The position numbers were made by a program, and so were the translations under genes. Source: Batillaria attramentaria (Eukaryota > Mollusca > Gastropoda > Batillariidae). Taken from it: a stretch of 64,000 nucleotides of DNA. The stretch lies in NCBI GenBank assembly GCA_018292915.2, contig JACVVK020000347.1, positions 482,501 to 546,500 of the forward strand, in the 5' to 3' direction. The notes under the pieces are model-generated. The model worked only from the letters and a program-made list of their open reading frames with translations, did not search any database and was not told the DNA's origin. Shown here piece by piece: positions 11,601-36,735 of the stretch (position 1 is its first letter; the number at the start of each line of letters is the position of its first letter).

Positions 11601-14600
11601 CAGAAATCAGTTAGGTAAAGACTGAAATCAGGTAGGTACAGAGAGACATCAGGTAGGTACAGAGAGATATCCGGTAGGTACAGACAGAAATCAGGTAGGT
11701 AAAGACAGGCATCAGATAGGTACAGACAGTAATCATGTAGGTACAGACAGTAATCATGTAGGTACAGACAGAAATCAGGTAGGTACAGACAGAAATCAGG
11801 TAGGTACAGACAGAAATCAGGTAGGTACAGACAGAAATCAGGTAGGTACAGACAGACATCAGGTAGGTACAAACAGAAATCAGGTAGGTACAGAGAGAAA
11901 TCAGGTAGGTCCAGACAGAAATCAGGTAGGTACAGACAGAAATCAGGTAGGTAAAAACAGGCATCAGATAGGTAAAGACAGTAATCATGTAGGTACAGAC
12001 AGACAACAGGTAGGTACAGATAGAAATCAGGTAGGTAAAGACAGACATCAGGTAGGTACAGATAGAAATCAGGTAGGTACAGACAGACAACAGGTAGGTA
12101 CAGACAGAAATCAGGTAGGTACAGACAGAAATCAGGTAGGTACAGACAGAAATCAGGTAGGTACAGACAGAAATCAGGTAGGTACAGACAGAAATCAGGT
12201 AGGTATAGACAAAACTTAGGTAGGTAAAGACAGAAATCCGGTAGGTAAAGACAGTAATCATGTAGGTAGATACAGAAATCAGGTAGATAAAAACAGAATT
12301 CAGAAACCTGTCTTGGAATCAATATTCAGTCGCCGCTCTTCTTCATGACGGACACGGACCCTCAAACAAATAGTTATCCTCGAACTTATATCCCGACACA
12401 AAACCACTTGCAAATTTTCAGCATGTCAGGCAAGTAAGGTTACAATGTTCCCAAAGTTCATTTGTGTAAACTTAGGTAGGGGAGACAACCTACAGCGTTT
12501 TCTAAAGCTATCAAACTTCTAGTTCCGAGAGTACTGTCAGTGTGATGATTGGCACCTTCCGTGTGTGAAGGGTTAAACGTTACGAAAGTTATCTCCCTTG
12601 GTTTTAAGTCTGCCTTTGAAAGTTTTAACTGTTTTCACTATTGTTATCGTTGTATTGCATGACATGAGTATTACACTAGTCTCATCTGTGTATTCCTGTC
12701 TTTACACTAGTCTCATTTGTGTATCTCTGTCTTTACAATAGTCTCATTTGTGTATCTCTGTCTTTACACTAGTCTCATTTGTGTATCTGTCTTTACACTA
12801 GTCTCATTTGTGTATCTCTGTCTTTACACTAGTCTCATTTGTGTATCTCTGTCTTTACACTAGTCTCATTTGTGTATCTGTCTTTACACTAGTCTCATTT
12901 GTGTATTCCTGTCTTTACAATAGTCTCATTTGTGTATCTCTGTCTTTACACTAGTCTCATTTGTGTATCTGTCTTTACACTAGTCTCATTTGTGTATCTC
13001 TGTCTTTACACTAGTCTCATTTGTGTATCTCTGTCTTTACACTAGTCTCATTTGTGTATTCCTGTCTTTACGCTAGTCTAATTTGTGTATTCCTGTCTTT
13101 ACAGTAGTCTCATTTGTGTATCTCTGTCTTTACAATAGTCTCATTTGTGTATCTCTGTCTTTACACTAGTCTCATTTGTGTATCTGTCTTTACACTAGTC
13201 TCATTTGTGTATCTCTGTCTTTACACTAGTCTCATTTGTGTATCTCTGTCTTTACACTAGTCTCATTTGTGTATTCCTGTCTTTACGCTAGTCTCATTTG
13301 TGTATTCCTGTCTTTACGCTAGTCTCATTTGTGTATTCCTGTCTTTACGCTAGTCTCATCTGTGTATCCCTGTCTTTACGCTAGTCTCATTTGTGTATCC
13401 CTGTCTTTACGCTAGTCTCATCTGTGTATCCCTGTCTTTACGCTAGTCTCATTTGTGTATCTCTGTCTTTACACTAGTCTCATTTGTGTATTCCTGTCTT
13501 TACACTAGTCTCATTTGTGTATTTCTGTCTTTACACTAGTCTCATTTGTGTCTTCCTGTCTTTACGCTAGTCTCATTTGTGTATCTCTGTCTTTACACTA
13601 GTCTCATTTGTGTCTTCCTGTCTTTACGCTAGTCTCATTTGTGTATCCCTGTCTTTACACTAGTCTCATTTGTGTATCCCTGTCTTTACACTAGTCTCAT
13701 TTGTGTATCCCTGTCTTTACACTAGTCTCATTTGTGTATCCCTGTTTTTACACTAGTCTCATTTGTGTATCCCTGTCTTTACACTAGTCTCATTTGTGTA
13801 TCCGTGTCTTTACACAAGTCTCATTTGTGTATCCCTGTTTTTACACTAGTCTCATTTGTGTATCCCTGTCTTTACACTAGTCTCCGTATTCCTGTCTTTA
13901 CACTAGTCTCATCTGTGTACTCCTGTCTTTACACTAGTCTCATCTGTGTACTCCTGTCTTTACACTAGTCTCATCTGTGTATTCCTGTCTTTACATTGAT
14001 CTCATCTGTGTAACCATGCCTTAACGCTGCTGTCATTTGTGCATTTCTGTCTAGACGGGACAAGTGACTACAATACCTGGTGTGACACTGACCCTGACAC
14101 CTGACATTAGTGACACCAGCAACACACAGAACAGAACTGGTACCTGTACCTTCTCCAAACGTCTACCTGCTGATGACGGAAACTACACCTATACAGTGGC
14201 GATATCTCCTGGTAACACGCAGCGATCTGGCAACGTGAAGATAGGTGGGTAGTTTCTGGAGTATGTTCTCTGTTCTCTTCTTCACTACGATTACCTTCCT
14301 TCAATATTGTGGTATGTAATACAGGTCTTTGATCAAATACTACAAGGCTTTGGTTGATTGCCACGTGACTTACGCTGTAGTGTGTAGTTATTTGCACTGC
14401 AATTTTTTCCCATTTATTTATCTTCAGTCCGTCCCATGGCACCAACCGTGACCTGCAGCCCCAGACCCTACGTCCCGGAAAACACCAAAGTCAGCTGCAC
14501 GTGCAACACAGAGAATGTCGGATTGCCTGTGGGACGACTGAGATGGTTCAGGGGAAGTGGTCACAGCAACCCCATCAACATTGGTACCTATGGTGGGCGC

Positions 14601-14735
14601 AGCTTGATCATGACGAAGCAGACGCTGACTCGCAGTGACCATGACGTCACCACCTTCCGCTGTGACGTGCAATGGGCTGAATTTATATCCGGAGCGCACT
14701 ATACTGCCAGTGTCGGATGTGAGTAGGATTCACTA

Positions 14736-14809
<74 letters not shown>

Positions 14810-16415
14810 TCAATCAGGTCAATTTGAAAGTAGGGTAAGTAAGTAAAGCTGAGAGCGCTCCCTTGATCTAGGAGGTGTGTGCTTTGTATGCCAGTGGACA
14901 AGTCCGCCTTGCCCTATATTGGCTACAAGCCACAATGGAGGGGGGGGGGGGGACCTACCATCCTACCGCTGAAACGTCTAACAGATCTAAGGGTATCTCA
15001 CCATTCATAGGGCCCCCATTCCCCTCCCACCGGGAGGAAAATGGTCGGTACAACCAAGGCCATATGAACTGGTGATTTTAGCCGCTCACGACCATGGTTT
15101 CGGGTCAATGGGATCCTCATCAGGTGAGCATGCGGCGATACCCACGAGGGCTGCAGCGTCCAACCAGCACTAAAAGGCTGCCCCAGAATATATATATATA
15201 TATATATATATAGGTTATACATGTATGTTGTTTGTAGCGTTTTCATTCATAAAGTGTGAGGCTGATAATTAATCATGTTTTTGTTCAGCTGAGTACAGTT
15301 TAGTGTAGAAACAAGTCCAGTCCAACAAGCGAGACTACGTTTACACATCCATGCAAGGGAAAATGTCTGTCTGTACAAAACTGAAACCTTGCATTGAACT
15401 TTTCACAGATTCACCACGGGAGTTCAAGCTGACTGTCTCCGCGTCAACTGTAGACGAGGGTCAGTCTGTTACTTTTGACTGTCAGGCTGACGGCAGACCC
15501 ACACCTACCGTCACGCTGGTTAACCGAGACAGCAACACAGAGATTGCCACAGAGTCGTCTCCCTTGTCCCACATTGTGTCAAGTGCCCGGTGTGAGGACG
15601 CTGGTGTGTACACGTGTAGCGCCAGTAACGGGATAGGACCGGACCAAGTGGAGACAACCACCTTGCTTGTGAACTGTGAGTAGTCATGATGTTACATCAC
15701 ATCACACAAAACGGAACAATATATCTTGTAGTTTCAACTATAACGTTCAGTAACAATAACACTGGCAAACAACTACGGATGATGGCCACCGCATGCAGAA
15801 AATCAGAAGAACATTTGAAATATGTGCTTATGCTGGCAAATTATAAGGGCAATTCAATGGCGTTAAAGACTATCAGTAACTGCCCGTGTACAAGACTGAA
15901 ACTAGAACTGTAAGTTGTGCATTTGCTCACGTCCTTTTTGGATTGTCCTGTCTAGGCAGACCAAGAGTAAGCGACGATGTAAAGTTTACAGTGAACTTTC
16001 AAGGCGAACCCGTGTTTTTTGTGTTCAACGTGACCGCCTACCCCGCTCCTGACACCTTCACCTTCAACTATATCGGGCCGACCTTGACCTCTGGTATCCA
16101 AGACAACAATTTGACGGGCATCGATCTGAGTTTGACTTGTCATCAGAGATCAAGGCCATTGTTTATGACGTCATGCTCTATCGTAGTTTTCAACGTCACT
16201 TCCGCTGCCGCATCCGGGTTCTACAGACTGACTCTGACCAACAGCCGTGGAAACGGGACCTTCATTTTCAAGGTCGTAGTCAATGGTGAGACGTTTATGT
16301 AACTCCATCTCGAGTTCAGTATGGTAATAGGCAGTCACGAGGAGGTTTTGGCCAACTTGGGCCATTTTAAACGTTTTGAATGTGTCGAATTAATTTCTGC
16401 CTTCTCAGACACAAG

Positions 16416-16490
<75 letters not shown>

Positions 16491-16638
16491 AACAGAGGAT
16501 CCTGGAAAGACTACTGGTGTGAGTGGACTTGCTGTAGGAGTGGGAGTGACTGCTGCACTGCTCTTGTTGCTATTGGTAACCAACACCGTCTTCTGCTGCT
16601 GGATGTGGCGACGTGGCTGGGTGATGCCGTGTGCAGGT

Positions 16639-16682
<44 letters not shown>

Positions 16683-18346
16683 GTGTGTCTGTGTGTGTGA
16701 TAGACACAATTGGTTCTTCTCGCCAGGGCTGTCTCACAAAAACCAATCTGTATTGTCTTAGTTTTACTTTCATTCCAGATTAAAACTATTTTTCACGTGC
16801 GAGGTAAATATTCACGTAAATGTTTGCTGTATTTCATTTCTGAGTCTCAGTGTGATGGAATGAAAGGTAAGCTGATACTGGAAAATATTCAAGGACAATA
16901 ATAACATTATATTTCTTTTGCAGACATGGCACAACAGAGGACTCACAGCATGTCAGCAAAGTAAGTTTGTTTTGGGGATCACCTTTTTTTTCGAACTTGG
17001 TCTATAGCGCAATAATTGTGATAAGGGTCGTTAGGCCCAAATGAAATAGGAGTTTTGAGTTTAACATTTCTAATGTTTCTCTTTCAGAACAAACTCTGGC
17101 TCGGACGAACAGGTGAAACCAGTCTCCAGTATGCAGCCTCCAGGTGAGGGGGGGGGGGGGGTATTGAGATGGGGGGGGGGGGGGGGGGGTGGGGGGTGGG
17201 GGGTGGGATGGGGTACCCATGTATTTCCAGCGTGTACAACGGATTGTTGACATTATTTTCTCATTTTGCTGGTTGGAGGATAGTATGCAGTGGATCTTTA
17301 CGTAGGAAACGTAATATCGTTTTCCTGTACCACTTCTATTATGCTTGGTACAGATACAGATAATGGTAACCGCATCAAACAAATCGCACATAAAGGAGTC
17401 AATTTTAAATACTGCGTGTTATATTCCTGTGAGTATCGTGGACGTTCAGTCTGTTTCTATGTTTGATGATGGATTCATGACTTCTGATGATTGTCTGGTT
17501 GAAGTTTTACGTTGCATGCGTCCGATTAATGTCATTTCCACACAGAGAGGAAAGGAAAGCGAAGTGCAATGGACGCTCTACTGAATACAAAATCAAAGTC
17601 TGTGTATTGTGTCAAGCACATTTTTCTCTTTTGAGCGGCAAGAAAATTGTCTTGGCCTTGACTTGGAATTATGCTAGGAGACTAATTTGTTGTTGTTGTT
17701 TTTTAAGTGTTGAGCTCTATTTCAGCTCCTCCATCCGGACCGTACGACTCTCTACAGATGGATGACGTGGGTCTCAGGTCCCCGTATGCTGAGATTGATC
17801 ACCATGGCAACCGGGCGGAGACCAGACAAGAGATGTCACAAGGTGCAGGTAAGGATCTGGGAGTTCACGTAAGGTGTTAAAGTAGGTGCTTTGTTTTCGA
17901 TCAGCATTTCAGATTTATCATTTTCTTATCCCTCGGAGGAAACTGGTCGTAATAGTACGTCTGCATGGGCTGAATCACTTAGAATTAATTAATCAATCAA
18001 TCGCTCAGTCAATCGATAAATCAATCAATTAATAAGCCGGTCTCTTTTTGCATAGAAACAACAACTACGGATCAGGCATTGATGTAGTCTGTTTCTTGAA
18101 TGAATTATTAATTTCCCTTTTACAAGGACGAACAATTTGCTAGTTTTAGTATTTTCCACTGTCCTTGCACATGGGCATAAGAAAGAAGGAAATAAAAATC
18201 AAGCAGATGAATAAGAATGGTGAATTGTTATTATCATCAAGTGTTTTATACAGTTTGTTGTTGTTGTTGGTGTCTGTTCAGACGGCGAGTACGAAATGAC
18301 CCCCGGTTCTAACGACCACGTGTACGAAAGCAGTGCTAGAATGTGA
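5695..18346 (+). CDS. Receptor A: type I transmembrane Ig receptor with ITAM-like tail
   Basis: Twelve exons: 5695-5752, 7457-7786, 9429-9559, 14055-14244, 14428-14718, 15409-15675, 15956-16285, 16496-16636, 16924-16960, 17088-17143, 17726-17848, 18282-18346. They total 2019 nt (672 residues), all with GT-AG borders and consistent phases. Residues 1-19 are a signal peptide. Residues 20-532 are Ig-like modules; exon 6 is a textbook I-set (FDCQADG, AGVYTCSASNG). The TM segment is about 540-564, then WRRGWVMPCA. The tail has YDSL (617) and YAEI (631), spaced as an ITAM-like pair, plus Y655 and Y666. An in-frame upstream ATG at 5677 is an alternative start; 5695 was chosen because it gives a signal peptide matching receptor B. 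A cell-surface recognition/signalling role is inferred; the ligand is unknown. Introns 1 and 3 are mostly splice-site-derived arrays. Confidence 0.87.
5745..7240 (+). repeat. 38-bp minisatellite made of the exon 1 donor plus a SINE tail
   Basis: About 39 tandem units of 38 bp (some 36-39) fill intron 1 of receptor A. Each unit begins with CTGTACAG, the last 8 bases of exon 1, followed by GTA of the donor. The remaining 27 bases are identical to the reverse-strand 3' end of SINE family 1 as seen at 18516. The first unit is the real exon-intron junction. Many units carry GGGTGGGTGGG and then GGGGG, a G-quadruplex pattern on the transcribed-sense strand. Confidence 0.93.
7874..8506. repeat. Imperfect inverted repeat rich in GGGCCC/ATGAGACGGGGG
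   Basis: The left arm (7874-7960, units such as CCCCGTCTCATTGG) is the reverse complement of right-arm units (8310-8506, such as CAATGAGATGGGGGCCC). A segment beginning CAATGACACGTTTTC is itself duplicated at 8269 and 8397. It lies in intron 2 of receptor A. It looks like a foldback or MITE-like element with internally amplified arms, and could form a large RNA hairpin. Confidence 0.6.
8601..8748 (+). mobile_element. SINE family 1, decayed copy
   Basis: Weak B-box remains and the ATATCACCCTCGGGG...AACGTTAAAG tail segment of the family are recognisable in intron 2 of receptor A. Confidence 0.45.
9120..9258 (+). repeat. Dispersed element ending in (CCATA)n
   Basis: The leader (ATGAGCATTTCAGAAGAGATGG) plus a CCATA tract at 9177-9258 matches the arrangement at 57-157, so this is a second copy of the same element. 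It lies in intron 2 of receptor A. Confidence 0.65.
9551..12312 (+). repeat. 21-bp minisatellite made of the exon 3 donor
   Basis: Roughly 130 tandem units of 21 bp, with core AGAAATCAG|GTAGGTACAG. The first 9 bases (AGAAATCAG) are the last bases of exon 3 and the rest is the donor and early intron. The array starts at the genuine junction (9559/9560). Variants alternate A/C (GACAGAAAT or GACAGACAT) and form higher-order blocks with GAGAGATATC and GACAGTAATCATG. The 21-bp period gives very long open frames on the reverse strand, which are artefacts. Confidence 0.95.
12313..12670. other. Unique spacer between the two intron 3 arrays
   Basis: About 360 bp of non-repetitive sequence, the only non-array part of receptor A intron 3. 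No coding potential or known repeat is recognised. Confidence 0.6.
12671..14054 (+). repeat. ~31-bp minisatellite resembling the exon 4 acceptor
   Basis: About 43 tandem units of 27-31 bp with the core TGTATCCCTGTCTTTACACTAG. This is a pyrimidine-rich tract ending in AG, that is, a 3' splice-site-like unit. The real acceptor of exon 4 (CATTTGTGCATTTCTGTCTAG, ending 14054) aligns with the last, slightly shortened unit. With the donor array it makes up about 92% of the 4495-bp intron 3. Confidence 0.9.
14740..14804. repeat. (TA)n microsatellite
   Basis: A TA run starting 21 bp after the exon 5 donor of receptor A. A shorter AT run at 15187-15212 closes the other side of the inserted 383-bp element. 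Confidence 0.95.
14806..15188 (+). mobile_element. 383-bp dispersed element, copy 1
   Basis: It begins GCGCTCAATCAGG and ends CTGCCCCAGAATA, and is flanked on both sides by TA repeats, as if inserted into a TA tract. A near-identical copy sits in intron 1 of gene D (23348-23730), and an inverted partial copy follows at 23874-24059. There is no coding capacity, terminal inverted repeat or tRNA head that I can see, so the class is unknown. Confidence 0.8.
16419..16488. repeat. (GT)n microsatellite at an acceptor
   Basis: The GT run ends 7 bp before the exon 8 acceptor of receptor A (16495). It replaces the usual polypyrimidine tract. Confidence 0.95.
16643..16698. repeat. (CT)n/(GT)n microsatellite at a donor
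   Basis: It begins 6 bp after the exon 8 donor of receptor A. Confidence 0.9.
17148..17211. repeat. Poly-G tract at a donor
   Basis: G runs interrupted by T and A immediately follow the GTGAGG donor of receptor A exon 10. They have potential for stacked G-quadruplexes in the pre-mRNA. Confidence 0.85.
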
Positions 18347-18515
18347 CAGCCTGGGAGATGACGCGTGCTGACGACTGACAAGTAACCACGTGACTACCTA
18401 CATCATGAACTCCACTAACAGTCACACAACGCCGCTTTACTTACCTAATGTTATTGTTTTGGGTTCCATGTGTTCCAAATGTTATTGTTTTGCTTCATAA
18501 TGTACAGATAGACAA

Positions 18516-18685
18516 GGGTGGGTGGGTGTTTGGGGGTTTAACGTCCTTTTCCACCACATAGGGCGATATCAAAGACGGGGCAACGATGAAAAAGCCAGCA
18601 CAAATATTTGTCCCCAGCCGTGATTGAACTCACGACCCGAGCATTAGAAGTCCAACGCTCTACCATTCGACCACCCCGGCTCCCC
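18516..18685 (-). mobile_element. SINE family 1, full-length, in the receptor A 3' UTR
   Basis: A reverse-orientation copy with a perfect 12-bp target-site duplication (ACAGATAGACAA at 18504-18515 and 18686-18697). It lies between the receptor A stop codon and its candidate poly(A) signal, so it is probably transcribed in antisense as part of the 3' UTR. Confidence 0.93.
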
Positions 18686-18771
18686 ACAGATAGACAAAGT
18701 GGTGTTGACTGACAACAATGAGGACGTTATAATGAACAACGATTCATCATCATCGTCATCAGCATCATTTC

Positions 18772-18777
18772 AATAAA
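18772..18777 (+). terminator. Candidate poly(A) signal of receptor A
   Basis: AATAAA about 430 bp after the stop codon. It is the first canonical hexamer on this strand that I find downstream. Confidence 0.55.
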
Positions 18778-19219
18778 ATCTACAAATCGGAGTTTGAGCG
18801 CAACAAAAAGCTTGTGTCACTGGAAAGACGTGTTGAGTTTGTTCCGGTATCGGGTGGGGTACATTTCAAGATCCCTTACTGTTACAGCTCGCGTGCCACA
18901 TGTTCAACTACTTTGTTGTAAGCCTGCTTATTGTACAGAACCTATTCACATCTTGAAAACGCCCACATGAATCAGAATCATTTTTTAGAAATATTTACCT
19001 GGATGTGAAATTGTTGATCTTTTCCTGAGTTTTATCCACAGTAGGTCGTGTTTGTAACAATTGTAGGCCTAGTTCCAGTTCTTTCTTACACATAGGCTTT
19101 GAAACGTACCGTATTCATTGCCTTTCATTCATTGAATTCATTGCCTTTGTTGTTATTGTTGATGACGGTGATGATGCGCGCGCGCACGCACACACACACA
19201 CACACACACAAACACACAC

Positions 19220-19270
<51 letters not shown>

Positions 19271-20885
19271 AATATTTAATGTATTCTTATAACCTGCTTC
19301 TCATAATTATAACAATATACTGGTGTGCTTTTGGTGCTAAAGATTACTGACAGTGATCCAATGTTTACCTTTTAGACGTCATACATTATTTTATTGTTTA
19401 AATGTTCTTTATGTTATCTTTGTCTATTATAATTCTATCATTGCCGTTTCGTAATTATCGTCTATCTTAATTATTGTCATTTTTGATATTGTCACGCACT
19501 TAGTTGTTTGCAATTCAACCGTTTTGTTGACTGGGGGAAAAAGAAAAAAGCATCACGAGCGCTCAACGGAAACGTGTGCATGTTTGTCCTTGTGATTTAT
19601 GACGCCACAAAACCCTCGTGAAAGCTTGACATTAACAACACTGAAGTTATCGGCCCAGGACACGAATTGCAGGATGCCTTGAATCTTTTATGGGAAAGCA
19701 TAGTTGTTTTGATCCCAGTCACGATTACAAGTTTGTCTGGTTTTTTTCCCGAAGCGTAGAGTAGTTTCCCCATCCCCATGGTAGAATTTTGCTCGAAATT
19801 ATTAACAGACAGTGTTCAATGGCGATTAAATGGAATGACTTCTTGAGGTGTCCTCCAGAGGGAGCTACTGGTTTTAGTGGTGTTGATGGTGGTGCTGGGG
19901 GGTGGTGTTGGTGGTGGCGCTGGTGGTGGTGGTGGTGGTGTAATTGTCTGTCTGCCCCGACACTAGCGCAACCTCGAATTTTTGTTCTTTCATTTTTGAG
20001 AATTTTTCTTTTGAGTATATTGTTTGCATACGAGATGTTTACTGCTACTCGTGCTTCATCTCACGTTTCCTGGGAGACTCTGTCAATGCGTGTGTACATA
20101 TCGGAAAGACGTATCCAGCTACTGTAAGCAAGTCTACCCGCAGATTGACTCCATTTGTAAACAAAAACATCGGGAAAGGTCCAGCTCTCGTCCATCAGGC
20201 AAATTAAACTCGTTGCCAACGTTACGCCAAACTCCCTTCTGCTGAAATCATCAGTCAACGCAAAACTGTGCAGAACCCACACACACACACACACACACAG
20301 TACACAACAATTCATTTCACATTCCAGGCGAGGGTTCGCTATTTTACAAAATCTCCCTGTGGTGTAGTTCAGTTGAAACGATGTATAAAAAGAGTAATTG
20401 ATCTGATAAAAAATGTATGACAGTGATAATGAAACGGAACCGCTGTTAATGGAATGACTGTACATAGTTCTTTGTCCTGCATCACGTGACTGTGCCGTGT
20501 GGATGACAGTGTTGTCAGAAAACCAATAATGTTCCGCTGGAAGTGACTGATGCCTTTAGTCTCCGGCACAAACCACTCAACGTTTTACAGCCGATATGGT
20601 TGATACCGCACGGAATAAAACTCAACTTGTTTTGCAGCTGATACGGCCAGTATTGTAAAGTTTTGGCGAGCGACATGCGAAAGAGATTTCAAAACTTCTA
20701 CTTACGGGTCAAGTGACAAAATTCACTGTTTTCAGGCACCTTTTACAGAAACAACTAAAAACGCCGACAGCGTGTCTGTTTTAAGGCTGAAGATTGTCAG
20801 TATACTGACCTCGGTACAGTTAGGTTTCCTCTCAAACATCCGCCATTTTTTATTGCACAAACCGTGGTCAGTTATCTCCTCATAG
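18778..20885. other. Intergenic between receptor A and gene D
   Basis: No gene is supported. It contains (CA)n and (CT)n at 19187-19266, a GGT-rich tract at 19875-19940, and a short (CA)n at 20279-20300. Open frames here are short and lack recognisable domains. Confidence 0.55.
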
Positions 20886-21040
20886 CCGGGATTAAGCAGA
20901 GCTGGTAGAATGGTGGACCTTCAATGCTAGGGTTGAGGGTTAGAATCTCGGTTTGGGCTAAAATATTTGTGTTGCTTTTTCCCCCTTATTTGCCCCATCC
21001 TTTATATAACCCGTGTTTGTTGGAACAAGACAATCTTTAA
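20886..21040 (+). mobile_element. SINE-like decayed copy
   Basis: GCCGGGATTAAGCAGAGCTGG, a CTTCAATGCTAGGG segment and CTAAAATATTTGTG preserve the order of SINE family 1 blocks, but the tail differs (AGACAATCTTTAAACC). It may be a related subfamily. Confidence 0.5.
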
Positions 21041-21165
21041 ACCAACCAACCAACCAGTCAACGAACCAACCAACTAACTAAGCCAGGCAGCCAGCCAACC
21101 AACCAACCAACCAACCAATCAACCAACCAACCAACCAACCAACCAACTAACCAACCTTCTTCTTC
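21041..21165. repeat. (CCAA)n tetranucleotide repeat
   Basis: Near-continuous AACC units, followed by (TTC)n. Confidence 0.9.
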
Positions 21166-21178
21166 TTCTTCTTCTGCG

Positions 21179-21500
21179 TTCCCGGCCATGCTAAATGGAA
21201 AGTCCAGTCTTGGTGACGAACTCCGCTGTCCGCCGCAGCGACGCTGTCGGTCCCCAGAGCTTCTCTTGTAGATCCGCCTCACTGGGCCACAGCTGGCGTC
21301 GGAGGGCGCTGTAGGTGGGGCACGTCTGGAGGATATGGGTTGGAGTTTGTGGGCCTGTGCCACATGGATATTGGTCAGTGTGTGAGATCTGCAGGCGGTA
21401 GAGATGGGAGAGCCAACCAGCCAATACGTGAGTTAGAAAACTGCGGAACCTGCACGACAACGACCGTTTCAGCATCACTACAATGGATTGGGTCAATAGA
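21179..21500 (-). mobile_element. LINE 3' fragment (RNase H-like C-terminus)
   Basis: A minus-strand frame of about 100 codons has CPCGTGPQTPTHILQTCP-type residues (CGTGPQTPTHILQTC), LRRQLWP and SLRRTAEFV, typical of the C-terminus of RNase H-bearing non-LTR retrotransposons in molluscs. The rest of the element is absent. Confidence 0.7.
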
Positions 21501-22051
21501 GCTCCGCAAGGCTCGGCCGGTCTGTTGGCGTTTTAAATGTTTTATGTATCACCACGCATGTTTCAACCTTCCAGCGGCGGGAGTGTTCAGCTGTAACGGA
21601 ATAATCGTGCGTCAGTGAAACCAGCAGCGAACCCAGGTACAAACTTTAGTCGTTCATTGGACAGACACACGGGCAGTTGGGCGTGGTGTGTTCTGCTGCG
21701 ATTTCACTGATAACTTAGTGATGTCTGCATCTACTGGTGCATGGTCACACTTGCTGACAACTGTAAAGGATTGATAACACTGATGAAAACACTGTCTGAC
21801 TGAAATCGACCTGAACTGATCTACTGTATCTACACTTACTGGACAATGACAACACTGGACACTAAATGATAACTCCTGGATAGATAACAAGCTGATAAAT
21901 ACACCTACTGGCATCTACATTAACTGATATCTACACTTGCTGATAACTACTAGATGGATAACATGATGATAAATACACCTTCCGGCATCTACTGATAGCT
22001 GCTAATGGACTGATAAGACAATGATAACGCACCGATAACTACATCATCATC
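21501..22051 (+). promoter_or_regulatory. Upstream region of gene D, rich in TGATAA motifs
   Basis: Between 21700 and 22040 about ten GATAA/TGATAA-type motifs occur within loosely repeated blocks (for example CTGATAACTAC and GATAAATACACCT twice). GATA factors recognise WGATAR. This may be a regulatory cluster, or just a decayed tandem repeat forming the 5' UTR. Confidence 0.35.
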
Positions 22052-29434
<7,383 letters not shown>

Positions 29435-29498
29435 GGAATCTAAGACTCGAAATAGAAGCTTTTGGCACTGCAGATATAAAGGACAGAAGTGTGCCTAT

Positions 29499-29504
29499 AA
29501 TAAA
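29499..29504 (+). terminator. Candidate poly(A) signal of gene D
   Basis: AATAAA 65 bp after the gene D stop codon. Confidence 0.65.
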
Positions 29505-30001
29505 TATGAACTTAGATCTACAGATCCCAGCACCAGAGACACTTAGATCTACAAATCCCAGCACCGGAGACAAAAATGAGACTAGACGTTACTGTTAGGA
29601 GTGGTAACGGTGGATGTGTGTCCTACTTTATATTGCGCTGTGGTAGTCACCTGTTTCGTACTAGAGACAATGAGGCAATTGTAATTTAGTGTAATTTGGA
29701 GACTTCAGACTTGGAGGAAAACAGACATGAGACTTTAATGAAATCACACACCAGATTTTAAGAGAGCGAGACCCACGATTTGCGTGCATGAGATATTGAG
29801 AACTGTCTGAAATATCACACGCCTGAAATAATAATAATAGAATATTCATATAGCGCCTAACCGTATCTAAGCTCTAGGCGCTTTACATAAAGTACATATA
29901 ATTATATATTCATATTAAGACAAAAAAACACAAAAGACAGATAAAACAAACAAACACAGGTAAAACTGATAAAACAGCTAAAAACTAATGAAAACTCATA
30001 T

Positions 30002-30037
<36 letters not shown>

Positions 30038-30130
30038 CCGAGAGGGAATAATATGATTTCAATTTACTATAAAAAAAAAAAATTAAAAAAGCACACAGCA
30101 ATTTCAAAGGACATTAAGATCTAGGAAAGT
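29505..30130. other. Convergent 3' intergenic region between gene D and receptor B
   Basis: About 630 bp between the two converging genes. It contains a LINE-type 3' tail (29828-29920: TAA repeats, then a GCGCC...GGCGC hairpin) and a (CA)n tract at 30002-30032. No canonical AATAAA was found for receptor B on the minus strand. Confidence 0.55.

Positions 30131-36735
<6,605 letters not shown>

Noticed and set aside
9501..12322. Very long minus-strand frames (up to 620 codons) of repeated CLYLPD and SVCTYLM residues
   Set aside because: They exist only because a 21-bp repeat without stops preserves any frame. They run antisense across an intron of receptor A and have no independent gene signals.
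13732..13968. 78-codon frame with repeated FVYPCLYTSL residues
   Set aside because: Product of the ~31-bp acceptor-like repeat in intron 3 of receptor A.
5745..14054. Tandem arrays as CRISPR arrays
   Set aside because: Units are head-to-tail without unique spacers, lie in animal introns, and have no cas genes nearby.
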